Both the position numbers and the translations under genes were made by a program. 19,003 nucleotides of DNA from contig JBHELQ010000071.1 of the NCBI GenBank assembly GCA_046262995.1, positions 1 through 19,003 on the forward strand, written 5' to 3'. The notes beneath the pieces are model-generated. The model had not been told where the DNA came from. It made no database searches and saw only the letters and a list, made by a program, of their open reading frames with translations. Shown piece by piece: positions 11,888 through 19,003 of this stretch. Source of the DNA: JBHELQ01 sp046262995 (lineage in GTDB: Bacteria > Actinomycetota > Thermoleophilia > Solirubrobacterales > Thermoleophilaceae). The number at the start of each line of letters is the position of its first letter. The stretch's first letter is position 1.

Positions 11888-13876
11888 GTGAGCCGAGCGG
11901 CCCTCGCGCCTGGCCGGTCGACGCGGGCCGACGCGTTCTACGGCACGCGTCTCCCGGGCCTGCTGGCAGGGTGCCTTGTCGCCTCCGCCGTCGCCGCGCT
12001 CGCCCTCTCGAACGGTGGCTATCCCACGACGGTCTTCACGGGCAGCGGCGCCCTCGCCTGGTGGGCGCTCGCCTGCGTCGCCGGCCTCGGGCTGTGGCGA
12101 GACGCGCGGCCCCGTGTCGCGGCACTGGCCGCTCTGGCCCTGCTGGCGGGGCTCGCCCTCTGGACCGGCCTTTCGATCGCGTGGGCCCCGGCTGCGGGGC
12201 GCGCGTTCCTCGAGCTCGACCGGGATGTCCTGTACGTGGGCGTCTTCGCCCTCGCCGTCCTGGCCGCCGGCGCCGGACTGACCCGCGCGTTCGCCGACGG
12301 GCTGGCCGTGGGGATCGTCGCCATGGCAGTGCTCTCGCTCGCGAACCGCTTCTTCCCGAACCTGCTGGACGTGAGCGACGTCTCGAGCGCCTTCGGGACC
12401 GCGAGCTCGCGCCTCAGCTACCCGCTCGACTATTGGAACGGCCTGGCCCTGTTCGCGGCGCTCGGCTTCCCCCTGCTCTTGAGGGCCGCCGTGTCCGGCC
12501 GCAGCGGGCTGGCCCGGGGCGCCGCGGTCGCCCCCGCGCCGGCCCTGGCGTCGGTCATCTACATGACCTCCTCGCGAGGCGGCATCGCCGTCGCCGTGGT
12601 CGGCACGCTGCTCTTCGTGGCGCTCGCCGACAGGCGCTATCGCGCGCTCTGGGCGATCGTGGCGGGGGGCGCGGCCTCCGCCCTCGCGGTGGCGGTCCTG
12701 CTGTCCCGAGACGAGCTCGTGAACGATGCGGGCAGCGCGCACCTGCTGGCCAGTCAGGGCCGCTCTGCAGCCCTCCTGGTCGCCGGGCTGTGCGTGCTCG
12801 CGGGCGTCGTTCACGGCGCCGGCACGACTTTCGGCGGTGAGCGGCCCCGGCCCGTCCGCCCCGTCGTGCGCGTCGCGGTGGCGGTGATCGTTATCGCGCT
12901 GCTGGGGGCCGGGGCCGCCGCGGCCGACCCGAGCAGACGCGTGCACGACTTCAAGCAGCCCCCGGATGTCGCCGCTGGATCGCGCCAGGACTACATCCGC
13001 GCGCACCTGCTGAGCGGCGGCGGCAGCGGTCGCTGGCAGTTCTGGGGCGCGGCCGTGGACCAGTTCCGGGCCCACCCGCTGGCGGGCGAGGGCGCGGGGT
13101 CCTACGAGCAGTGGTGGGCGCGCAACGGAACGATCCGCTTCTTCGCCCGGGATGCCCACTCGCTGTACCTCGAGACGCTCGGCGAGCTCGGCCTGGTGGG
13201 CGCTCTCCTGCTCCTGGCGGCGCTCGCAGTTGCGCTCGGCGCGGGGATCCTAGACCTGATGCGGGCGCGCGACGACTCCCGCTCGACGATCGCGGCGTTG
13301 CTCGCGGCGAGCGCCGCATTCATGCTCGCGGCCGCTATCGACTGGATGTGGGAGCTGACCGCGGTCGGTGCGATTGGCGTCGCCTGCCTGGGCCTGCTGG
13401 CAGGAGGGGCGGCCGGCGATCGCGGGCGACCCCGCCGGGGCGGCCCGAGCTCGCGTCGCCTGCGGCTGGCGCTGCGGGGAGCGCTGGCGCTGGGAGCGCT
13501 GCTGCTCGTGGCATGCGAGGGGATCGCCTTCCTGTCCGACTCCGCGCTTCGGCGCAGCCAGGAGCAGGCGGACGGCGGCGAGGTGCGCGCCGCGCTCGAC
13601 AGCGCCCGGCAGGCGCGTGCGATCGAGCCCTGGGCGGCGGGTCCCTACCTTCAACTGGCGCTCGTACGCGAGCAGGTGGGAGACCTCCGGGGCGCGCGCC
13701 AGGCGATCGGTCGAGCGGTCGACCACGACCGGGGCGACTGGCGCCTGTGGCTCACGCGCGCTCGCATCTCGACCCGATCCGGGGCCATCGCCGACGCGCG
13801 CCGCGCCTACCTGCGGGCGCGCCTGCTAAACCCCCGCTCGCTTCTGTTCGAAACTAATACGAATGCCCCGGGTTAG
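11888..13876 (+). CDS. O-antigen ligase/polymerase (Wzy/WaaL-like) with C-terminal TPR-like region
   Basis: This 662-residue protein starts at GTG 11888, 13 bases after the previous stop. About ten or more hydrophobic helices fill residues 20-520. The Wzy_C region is recognisable: SRLSYPLDYWNGLALFAALG, MTSSRGG, HPLAGEGAGSYEQWW, then DAHSLYLETLGELGLVG with D422-A-H424, the position of the conserved His/Asp-His of O-antigen ligases. The tail (about 555-655) has paired helices with A/L patterns (ALDSARQARAIEPWAAGPYLQLALV, QAIGRAVDHDRGDWRLWLTRARI) typical of TPR repeats. Such proteins act outside the membrane, polymerising lipid-linked repeat units or ligating glycan to an acceptor. Which of the two is not readable from sequence. 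The last codons are less GC-rich and overlap the next gene by 14 bases. Confidence 0.9.
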   Translation: MSRAALAPGRSTRADAFYGTRLPGLLAGCLVASAVAALALSNGGYPTTVFTGSGALAWWALACVAGLGLWRDARPRVAALAALALLAGLALWTGLSIAWAPAAGRAFLELDRDVLYVGVFALAVLAAGAGLTRAFADGLAVGIVAMAVLSLANRFFPNLLDVSDVSSAFGTASSRLSYPLDYWNGLALFAALGFPLLLRAAVSGRSGLARGAAVAPAPALASVIYMTSSRGGIAVAVVGTLLFVALADRRYRALWAIVAGGAASALAVAVLLSRDELVNDAGSAHLLASQGRSAALLVAGLCVLAGVVHGAGTTFGGERPRPVRPVVRVAVAVIVIALLGAGAAAADPSRRVHDFKQPPDVAAGSRQDYIRAHLLSGGGSGRWQFWGAAVDQFRAHPLAGEGAGSYEQWWARNGTIRFFARDAHSLYLETLGELGLVGALLLLAALAVALGAGILDLMRARDDSRSTIAALLAASAAFMLAAAIDWMWELTAVGAIGVACLGLLAGGAAGDRGRPRRGGPSSRRLRLALRGALALGALLLVACEGIAFLSDSALRRSQEQADGGEVRAALDSARQARAIEPWAAGPYLQLALVREQVGDLRGARQAIGRAVDHDRGDWRLWLTRARISTRSGAIADARRAYLRARLLNPRSLLFETNTNAPG

Positions 13877-15368
13877 CTTCACGATGAGACGATCCGGGCC
13901 GGGCGCGGCCCTCTGCCTCGCCGGCCTGACGGTGCTCGCCATGCTCTTCCTGGCGGCGCCGGCCGGTGCCGCCAGGCCACTGACGACGGCGATCACCGAC
14001 GGCGGACAGCTGTTCATCAGCGACCAGGCCGTGCCCGCCCAGCGCCGGGTACGGCGAGCGGGCGCCCGCGCGGTGCGCCTGACCGTGAACTGGAACGCCA
14101 CGGCGCCAAACGACTCCAACCGCCCGTCCGGCTTCGACGCGGCGAACCCAGCCGACCCGCACTACGACTGGTACCCCACCGACCAGGGCGTCAAGGCCGC
14201 TGCGACCAATCACCTGACGCCGATCCTGACCGTGGTCTTCGCGCCCCGCTGGGCCGAGCGCTCGAGCGGCGGCCCTCAGGGCACGAACTCCCCGGACCCG
14301 CACGAGCTGGCCCTGTTCGCGCAGGCGCTGGCCCGCCGCTACAGCGGGCACTTCGGTGGCCTGCCGCGCGTCCGCTACTACATGGCCTGGCAGGAGGCGA
14401 ACTACAGCCTCTTCCTGAACCCGCTCTACCAGGGCAGCGACTACGACCACGCGACGCGCCTGCTCGCCCCGGACCACTACCGCGCGATGGTCAACGCGTT
14501 CGCCGACGCGGTCCACGGGGTGAATGGCGGCAATCGCGTCGTGGCCGGCGGCCTCGCACCCTTCACCATCGACACGCCCCCGCAGCAGCGCGGCTTCGCC
14601 CCCCTCACCTTCATGGCGAAGCTGCTCTGCATGTCGGGCGGGCGCCACCCACACGCGACCTGCTCGAGCGTCACCCGGTTCGACATCTGGGCGCATCACC
14701 CCTACACGCCGGGCGGCCCCCGCCACCGCGCGGGACGCCCGGACGACGTGGCGCTCGGCGACCTGCCGCGCATGACCAGGCTTCTGCGGGCCGCGAGACA
14801 CGCCGGGCACATCGCCCACCGGGGGCGCGGAGTGCCCTTCTGGGCGACCGAGTTCGGGTGGGACACGAATCCGCCCGATCCCGGCGGCCTGCCGCTTCGA
14901 CTACACGCGCGCTGGACCTCCGAGTCGCTCTACGTCATGTGGCGGTCGGGAATCAGCCTCGTCACCTGGTTCCTACTGCGCGACAACCCGACGGACCCGC
15001 CCCTGGGCTCGAGCTACCAGACGGGCCTATGGTTCCGCTGCTCCGGGGGGCTCGGCTGTGACCGTCCGAAGCCCGCCCTGCGGGCGTTCCGCTTCCCGTT
15101 CGTCGCCTATCGCAAGCGCCATCGCCGCGTGTACGTCTGGGGCCGCACACCGGGCGGCCGCAGGGGCAGGGTCGCCGTCGAGCAGCGGATCCACGGGCAC
15201 TGGCGCCGCCTGCGCACCCTACGCACGAACCGTTACGGGATCTTCTCGCGCCGCCTGCGCCGCCGCGGCGGCGGATCCCTGCGAGTGCGGCGGGTTCATA
15301 CCCGGGACCGCTCGCGCCCGTTCTCGCTCCACCGCCCGAGAGACCGCGACGTCCAGCCCTTCGGCTAG
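13863..15368 (+). CDS. Secreted glycoside hydrolase-like protein (clan GH-A type) with Arg-rich C-terminal domain
   Basis: This 501-residue protein has a signal peptide (MRRSGPGAALCL... ending APAGAA). The catalytic part looks like a TIM-barrel glycosidase: ARAVRLTVNWNATAPND, DWYPTDQGVKAA, LTPILTVVFAPRWA, then MAWQEANY with E178 as probable acid/base, and FWATEFGWDT with E330 as probable nucleophile. GH-A enzymes normally have Asn before the acid/base Glu; here it is Gln177. Residues about 415-501 form a very basic domain with 28 Arg in 86 residues and a beta-rich look (RVAVEQRIHGHWRRLRTLRT), perhaps binding an acidic glycan. Position in the operon suggests trimming or turnover of the exported polysaccharide; activity is unproven. 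ATG 13863 overlaps the previous gene by 14 bases; ATG 13884 is an equally good start, giving a shorter n-region. Confidence 0.82.
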   Translation: MPRVSFTMRRSGPGAALCLAGLTVLAMLFLAAPAGAARPLTTAITDGGQLFISDQAVPAQRRVRRAGARAVRLTVNWNATAPNDSNRPSGFDAANPADPHYDWYPTDQGVKAAATNHLTPILTVVFAPRWAERSSGGPQGTNSPDPHELALFAQALARRYSGHFGGLPRVRYYMAWQEANYSLFLNPLYQGSDYDHATRLLAPDHYRAMVNAFADAVHGVNGGNRVVAGGLAPFTIDTPPQQRGFAPLTFMAKLLCMSGGRHPHATCSSVTRFDIWAHHPYTPGGPRHRAGRPDDVALGDLPRMTRLLRAARHAGHIAHRGRGVPFWATEFGWDTNPPDPGGLPLRLHARWTSESLYVMWRSGISLVTWFLLRDNPTDPPLGSSYQTGLWFRCSGGLGCDRPKPALRAFRFPFVAYRKRHRRVYVWGRTPGGRRGRVAVEQRIHGHWRRLRTLRTNRYGIFSRRLRRRGGGSLRVRRVHTRDRSRPFSLHRPRDRDVQPFG

Positions 15369-15382
15369 CGTCTGGGGAGTCG

Positions 15383-16735
15383 ATGGAGCTTCGTGACGTC
15401 GTCGCCCTGGCGTGGAAGCGCCGCTGGCTGGTTCTGCTGGTCACGCTGCTGACCGTCGGGATCGGCACCGCGCTCGCCGCCAGCCGCCCCGAGAAGTACG
15501 AGTCGACCGCGACGGTCGCGGTCACGCCCGACTTCTCGAAGGGTAACTTCGTGCCGCCGGACACAGTCGCCGCCCTCGTGCAGACCTACGCGCAGACGGC
15601 GAAGTCGGCGCTGACGAAGCAGCGGGCCTCCCAGCTCGCGGGCAGACCGCTCCCCGGCATCGTGAAGACCGGCACGCAGCAGGACGCGGGGATCCTCACG
15701 ATCACGGGCCGCGCCGGCACGCAACCGGACGCCACCCTCACGGCCCGCAAGGTGACGCAGGCGTTCATCCAGTCGGTCAGCGCGAACAAGCTCGTCACGG
15801 CGCGTGTGGTCGATCCGGCGAGCACGCCCAAGAAGGCCGTCGAGCCGCGCCCGCCGCTGATCGTGGCCGCTGCGCTGCTGCTGGGTCTCGCGGGCGGCGT
15901 CCTGCTGGCGTTCGCGCTCGAGCACTTCCGCAGGCGGATCGAGACCGCCGCGGACGTGGCGGAGTTCACGCCCGCTCCGGTGATCGGAAGGCTGCCAAAG
16001 CAGAGAGCGCTGAGCCAGAACGGCGTGGCGCCTATCTGGCAGGTCGGGGTCGAGCTGCCCAAGCTCGCCCACCTGCAGGAGGCGTTCCGGGCGCTGCGCA
16101 CGAACCTGGAGTTCCTGACGGAGACCGGCGGCTCGGTGATCCAGGTAACGAGTCCCGTCCCCGGTCAGGGCAAGTCGACCGTCGTCGCGAACCTCGGCAT
16201 CGCGCTGGCCCAGATCGGGGTCGAAACCGTGATCGTGGACGCCGACCTGCGTCGCCCGATGCAGAACCAGATCTTTGGCGTCGACAACCGGCGTGGGCTG
16301 TCCACGCAGCTCGTCGTCGGGGGCACCGCGATCGAGCCCTCTCCCACGGAGTACCCGCAGCTGCGCGTGCTACCGAGCGGGCCGGTGCCACACAACTCGA
16401 CCGAGATCCTGCACATCCGCTTCAGGGGCGTGATCGAGGAGCTGCGGCGCACGGGAGCCACCGTGATCGTCGACTCGTCGCCGCTGCTGCCGATCAGCGA
16501 CGCCCGCGTGATCGCCCCCGTGATGGACGGCGTGCTGCTGGTGCTGGATGCCGGCTCCCAGAAGCCCGCCGAGCTCAGAAGCGCAATCGAGAAGCTCGAG
16601 CTGTCCGGCGCACGGCTGCTCGGAATCGTGCTGAACCGCACCGGCGACGAGGACGATGCCGGAGCGGGCTACGAGTACTACCGGGTGGTCCAGGCGTCCG
16701 AGGAAACCCGCGAGGAGTCGCCCGCCGCGCGATGA
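15383..16735 (+). CDS. Fused Wzz chain-length regulator / bacterial tyrosine autokinase (BY-kinase)
   Basis: This 450-residue protein has a Wzz domain: a membrane helix at about 14-33, an extracytoplasmic segment of about 120 residues, and a second helix at about 158-178. The cytoplasmic kinase follows, with Walker A SPVPGQGKST (257-266), Walker A' VIVDADLRRP (283-292) and Walker B VIVDSSPLLP (361-370). EAFRALRTNLEF (233-244) is the usual oligomerisation helix. The C terminus has a small Tyr cluster, Y430, Y432, Y433, the likely autophosphorylation sites. BY-kinases control polysaccharide chain length and export by cycles of oligomerisation and phosphorylation. GGGGAG stands four bases before the ATG. 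A single-chain form is known from Gram-negatives and many actinobacteria. A cognate phosphatase is not in the window. Confidence 0.93.
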   Translation: MELRDVVALAWKRRWLVLLVTLLTVGIGTALAASRPEKYESTATVAVTPDFSKGNFVPPDTVAALVQTYAQTAKSALTKQRASQLAGRPLPGIVKTGTQQDAGILTITGRAGTQPDATLTARKVTQAFIQSVSANKLVTARVVDPASTPKKAVEPRPPLIVAAALLLGLAGGVLLAFALEHFRRRIETAADVAEFTPAPVIGRLPKQRALSQNGVAPIWQVGVELPKLAHLQEAFRALRTNLEFLTETGGSVIQVTSPVPGQGKSTVVANLGIALAQIGVETVIVDADLRRPMQNQIFGVDNRRGLSTQLVVGGTAIEPSPTEYPQLRVLPSGPVPHNSTEILHIRFRGVIEELRRTGATVIVDSSPLLPISDARVIAPVMDGVLLVLDAGSQKPAELRSAIEKLELSGARLLGIVLNRTGDEDDAGAGYEYYRVVQASEETREESPAAR

Positions 16736-18096
16736 CCGGCTTCCTGCTCGACGGCCGCGGAGTCGTGATCCCGGCCGCGGGCCTGGCCCTAGTCCTCGCT
16801 CTGCTGTCGGTCCACAACCCGCTCCTCGCGGTCGGGGCTCTGGGCGCGGTCGTCCTTCTGCTCGCCGTGGCGGCGAACTCCGGCTGGATCCTGCTCGCCC
16901 TGGTCGCGGCGTTTCCCTGGCGTGGTTTGCTGAAGTACCCCACCGAGCAGCTGTCGGTGGTCAAGATCCTCGGGGTGCTGCTGGTGACCTCCTACCTGCT
17001 GCGCCTTCTCGCCCGCCGCGAGCGCATCCGCGCCCCCAGCCCGGTGGTGGCGGCGATCCTGCTCGGGTTCTTCGTCGCGGTCGCGCTCGTCTTCTCGCTC
17101 GATCCGGCCGGCAGCATCAGCAAGACGCTGCGCTACGCGCTCTTCATCGGCTTCTTCATCCTGCTCGTCGAGCTGGTGCGAGACGCGGCCGACGTGCGCC
17201 GGGTGATCCGCGTGTTCACGCTCTCCGCCTCGCTCGGCGCCCTATGGGCGCTCGTGGCGTTTCTCCAGGGCGACATCACTCGCGCCGCCGGACCGATCGA
17301 GGAGCCGGTGGACTTCGGCTTCCTGCTCGCCTGCACCCTTCCGCTGGCGGGCTACCTGATCGTGCGCGACCGCGGCTGGCGGCCGGTCTGGGTCGCCTGC
17401 TTCCTCGTCATGACGGGGGCGATGTTCGCCACCCTCTCGCGGGGGGCGGTGCTCGGGCTGGTGGCCCTCGCCATCTGGGCGCTCCTAACCCGGAAGATCC
17501 CGCTGAAGGGAATCGTCGCGAGCACGCTGGCGATGCTCGGCCTGCTGGCCGTGGCGTTCGCGCTGTGGGGACCGACGATCCACGAGCGGCTCCACGAGAA
17601 GAGCTACGTGGCTGGAAAGAACGTCGATGCCCGGCAGGCGTTCTGGTATGCGGCCGAGCGGATCTCGCTGGACCACCCCCTGACGGGTGTGGGACCGGGC
17701 CAGTTCGGCCCGGCCGCGGGCGGCTACGTGCTCAACAGCCCGATCTCGATCAAGAACCCGGTCGTCCACGACTCCTACCTCGAAGTCCTGGTGGACGCCG
17801 GGATCTTCGCCGCGCTCTGCTTCCTCGCCTACCTGGCGCTGGTCTGGGCGCGGCTGGGCAGGACGGCGCGCGCCGCGAGGCTCGCGGGAGACCGTGAGCT
17901 CCTGAGATTGACGATCACCCTCCAGGGGAGCCTCGTGGTGTGCATGGCCTCGGCGCTGTTCCTGAGCCAGCAGCTCGCCATTCCGTTCTGGATACTCGGC
18001 GGGCTTGGCACGGTCGTCGGCTGCCTGCAGCCGGCTCCCGCGCCGGAGGCCCCCGTGCCCGAGCGGCGCGTCGGCCTCGCGGCCCTGCCCGCGTGA
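16732..18096 (+). CDS. Second O-antigen ligase/polymerase-like membrane protein
   Basis: This 454-residue protein starts in the stop codon of the kinase gene (ATGA). It is built from about ten or more hydrophobic helices. The Wzy_C core is clear: MFATLSRGAVLGLVAL near residue 236, DHPLTGVGPGQFGPAAGG, and VHDSYLEVLVDAGIFAALCF with H346-D-S348, followed by closing helices. Unlike the other ligase-like protein in this operon it has no TPR tail and is about 200 residues shorter. One of the two could be the repeat-unit polymerase (Wzy) and the other a ligase attaching the glycan to a protein or surface acceptor, but sequence alone cannot assign the roles. Its TGA stop overlaps the next start (GTGA). 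Confidence 0.9.
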   Translation: MTGFLLDGRGVVIPAAGLALVLALLSVHNPLLAVGALGAVVLLLAVAANSGWILLALVAAFPWRGLLKYPTEQLSVVKILGVLLVTSYLLRLLARRERIRAPSPVVAAILLGFFVAVALVFSLDPAGSISKTLRYALFIGFFILLVELVRDAADVRRVIRVFTLSASLGALWALVAFLQGDITRAAGPIEEPVDFGFLLACTLPLAGYLIVRDRGWRPVWVACFLVMTGAMFATLSRGAVLGLVALAIWALLTRKIPLKGIVASTLAMLGLLAVAFALWGPTIHERLHEKSYVAGKNVDARQAFWYAAERISLDHPLTGVGPGQFGPAAGGYVLNSPISIKNPVVHDSYLEVLVDAGIFAALCFLAYLALVWARLGRTARAARLAGDRELLRLTITLQGSLVVCMASALFLSQQLAIPFWILGGLGTVVGCLQPAPAPEAPVPERRVGLAALPA

Positions 18097-19003
18097 GGGT
18101 GGCGCTGGTCACGTCGCTGGAGCGCGGCGGGCCGGTGGAGCACGCCCTACTCCTGGCCGAGGGACTGGCGTCCCGCGGTGCGGAGGTGCGCGCGGTCGCC
18201 GCGTCGTCCGAGCTCGCGAGCCGCTACGAGGCCGCGGGCGCCCGCGCCGCCGAGCTCCCGCTCCGCCGGTCCCTCGACCTCGCCGGCGCCCGGCGCGTGC
18301 GCCGCTTCGTGGCGGGCGCCGACGTCGTCCACGCCCACGATCGCCGCAGCGGCCTGTGGGTGCGGCTCGGCCCCCGGCCGAGCCGGGGCGGCGCGCGGGT
18401 CTACACCGCGCACGGCCTCCCGGAGCCGTATTTGCCGCAGCCGGTAGGCCCGCCCAGGCCGGGCACGCGCGCTTTCCTGGCCTACCGCTGCCTGGATGCC
18501 GCCCTCTGCCGTCGGGCGGACGCGATCGTCGTGCCCTCCGGTGCCGCGAAGGCCGAGCTGGCGCGACGCGTCGGGTACCCGGCGGAGCGCATGACGGTGA
18601 TTCACAACGGCGTACCGGTGCCGGCCGAGCCGCTGTCACCAGGACAGCTCGTGGGCTCGATCGCCATGCTCGAGCCGGTCAAGGGCCTGGACGTGTTCCT
18701 GCGTGCGGCCGCGCGCGTGGCGGAGAGCCGGCCGACTCTCGGGTTCGCTCTGTTCGGGAGCGGCTCCCAGGAGCAGCGCCTGCGTGACCTGGCGGCCGCG
18801 CTCGGCCTCTCCGAGCGGGTGCAGTTCGGCGGCTACGCGACGTGGGGAGAGGCGCTGGCGCGCCTGCGCATCTTCGTTTCCAGCTCCTGGATGGAGACCT
18901 TCGGGCTCTCACTGGCGGAGGCGATGGCGGCCGGGGTGCCCGCCGTCGCGACCCGCGTCGGCGGCGTCGCCGAGCTGGCGGACGACGAGAGCGCCCAGCT
19001 CGT
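18093..19003 (+). CDS. Glycosyltransferase family 4 (GT-B fold), 3' end cut off
   Basis: The frame starts at GTG 18093, overlapping the previous stop by four bases, and runs open to the window end: 303 complete codons. The N-terminal half begins MRVALVTSLERGGPVEHALLLAEGL, with ADVVHAHDRRSG and VYTAHGLPEPY as usual for GT4 acceptor domains. IVVPSGAAKAEL and MTVIHNGVPVP mark the linker. The C-terminal donor-binding domain has VGSIAMLEPVKGLDVFLRAA, FALFGSGSQEQRLRDLA, and the E-x7-E motif ETFGLSLAE (E268 and E276), followed by GVPAVATRVGGVAEL. It would add a sugar from a nucleotide donor to the growing lipid-linked repeat unit at the cytoplasmic face. Roughly 50-80 residues are probably missing. 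Donor and linkage are unknown. Confidence 0.92.
   Translation, partial: MRVALVTSLERGGPVEHALLLAEGLASRGAEVRAVAASSELASRYEAAGARAAELPLRRSLDLAGARRVRRFVAGADVVHAHDRRSGLWVRLGPRPSRGGARVYTAHGLPEPYLPQPVGPPRPGTRAFLAYRCLDAALCRRADAIVVPSGAAKAELARRVGYPAERMTVIHNGVPVPAEPLSPGQLVGSIAMLEPVKGLDVFLRAAARVAESRPTLGFALFGSGSQEQRLRDLAAALGLSERVQFGGYATWGEALARLRIFVSSSWMETFGLSLAEAMAAGVPAVATRVGGVAELADDESAQL

Noticed and set aside
11261..13159. Long minus-strand open frame opposite the anchored protein and first O-antigen ligase gene
   Set aside because: Repetitive Arg/Gly/Pro composition without motifs; the plus strand carries membrane proteins with clear signatures and third-position GC bias.
13851..13870. AT-richer patch (CTAATAC) before the glycosidase start as an internal promoter
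   Set aside because: No -35 element at suitable distance, and the patch encodes the last residues of the ligase gene.
1..19003. tRNA or rRNA genes, CRISPR arrays, insertion sequences, phage genes
   Set aside because: No cloverleaf-type sequence with conserved T-arm, no direct repeat array, no transposase or integrase motifs and no terminal repeats were seen by eye.

Overview
The window is uniformly GC-rich (strong G/C preference at third codon positions) and gene-dense, with many 4-base start/stop overlaps. It carries a GTP-type PEP carboxykinase, a MeaA-type cobalamin mutase with its MeaB GTPase, an AbiEi/DUF559-like protein and a polysaccharide locus with two O-antigen-ligase-like proteins. 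Together these point to an actinobacterium, most likely of the Thermoleophilia (Solirubrobacterales/Gaiellales) type. The lineage is inferred from gene content; no rRNA gene or other decisive marker is present.

Left part (1-4819, plus strand). The 3' four-fifths of an ethylmalonyl-CoA/methylmalonyl-CoA mutase-like gene (meaA type) is followed by a fused wHTH/DUF559 nuclease-like protein, the mutase chaperone GTPase MeaB and a two-helix membrane protein. A U-less hairpin directly after that stop codon may end the transcription unit. An LLM-family flavin/F420 oxidoreductase follows. The mutase and MeaB belong together; the nuclease-like gene between them is the odd member.

Middle part (4820-9331). 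A small lipoprotein gene (minus) and a CxxC..CxxC protein gene (plus) diverge with only nine bases between their start codons. Next come a TPP-dependent acetolactate-synthase-like enzyme (plus) and pckG (minus). Both convergent junctions have no spacer: the stop codons sit in CTAG-containing palindromes.

Right part (9332-19003, plus strand). A noncoding stretch of about 470 bases holds a weak promoter candidate and three perfect inverted repeats. It precedes a tightly packed exopolysaccharide operon: polyprenyl-phosphate glycosyl-1-phosphate transferase, a small secreted/anchored protein, an O-antigen-ligase-like protein with a TPR tail, a secreted glycoside hydrolase, a fused Wzz/BY-kinase, a second O-antigen-ligase-like protein, and a GT4 glycosyltransferase cut by the window end. 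The expected scheme is priming on undecaprenyl phosphate, sugar addition, polymerisation/ligation outside the membrane, chain-length control by the kinase and trimming by the hydrolase. No flippase is in view; it would be expected further right.

I found no tRNA, rRNA, CRISPR array, insertion sequence or phage gene. No clearly new defence or mobile system stands out. The best leads are the structured leader before the polysaccharide operon, the nuclease-like gene inside the mutase/MeaB unit, the serine in place of the reactive P-loop cysteine in PEPCK, and the unusual TPP-motif residues in the acetolactate-synthase-like enzyme.
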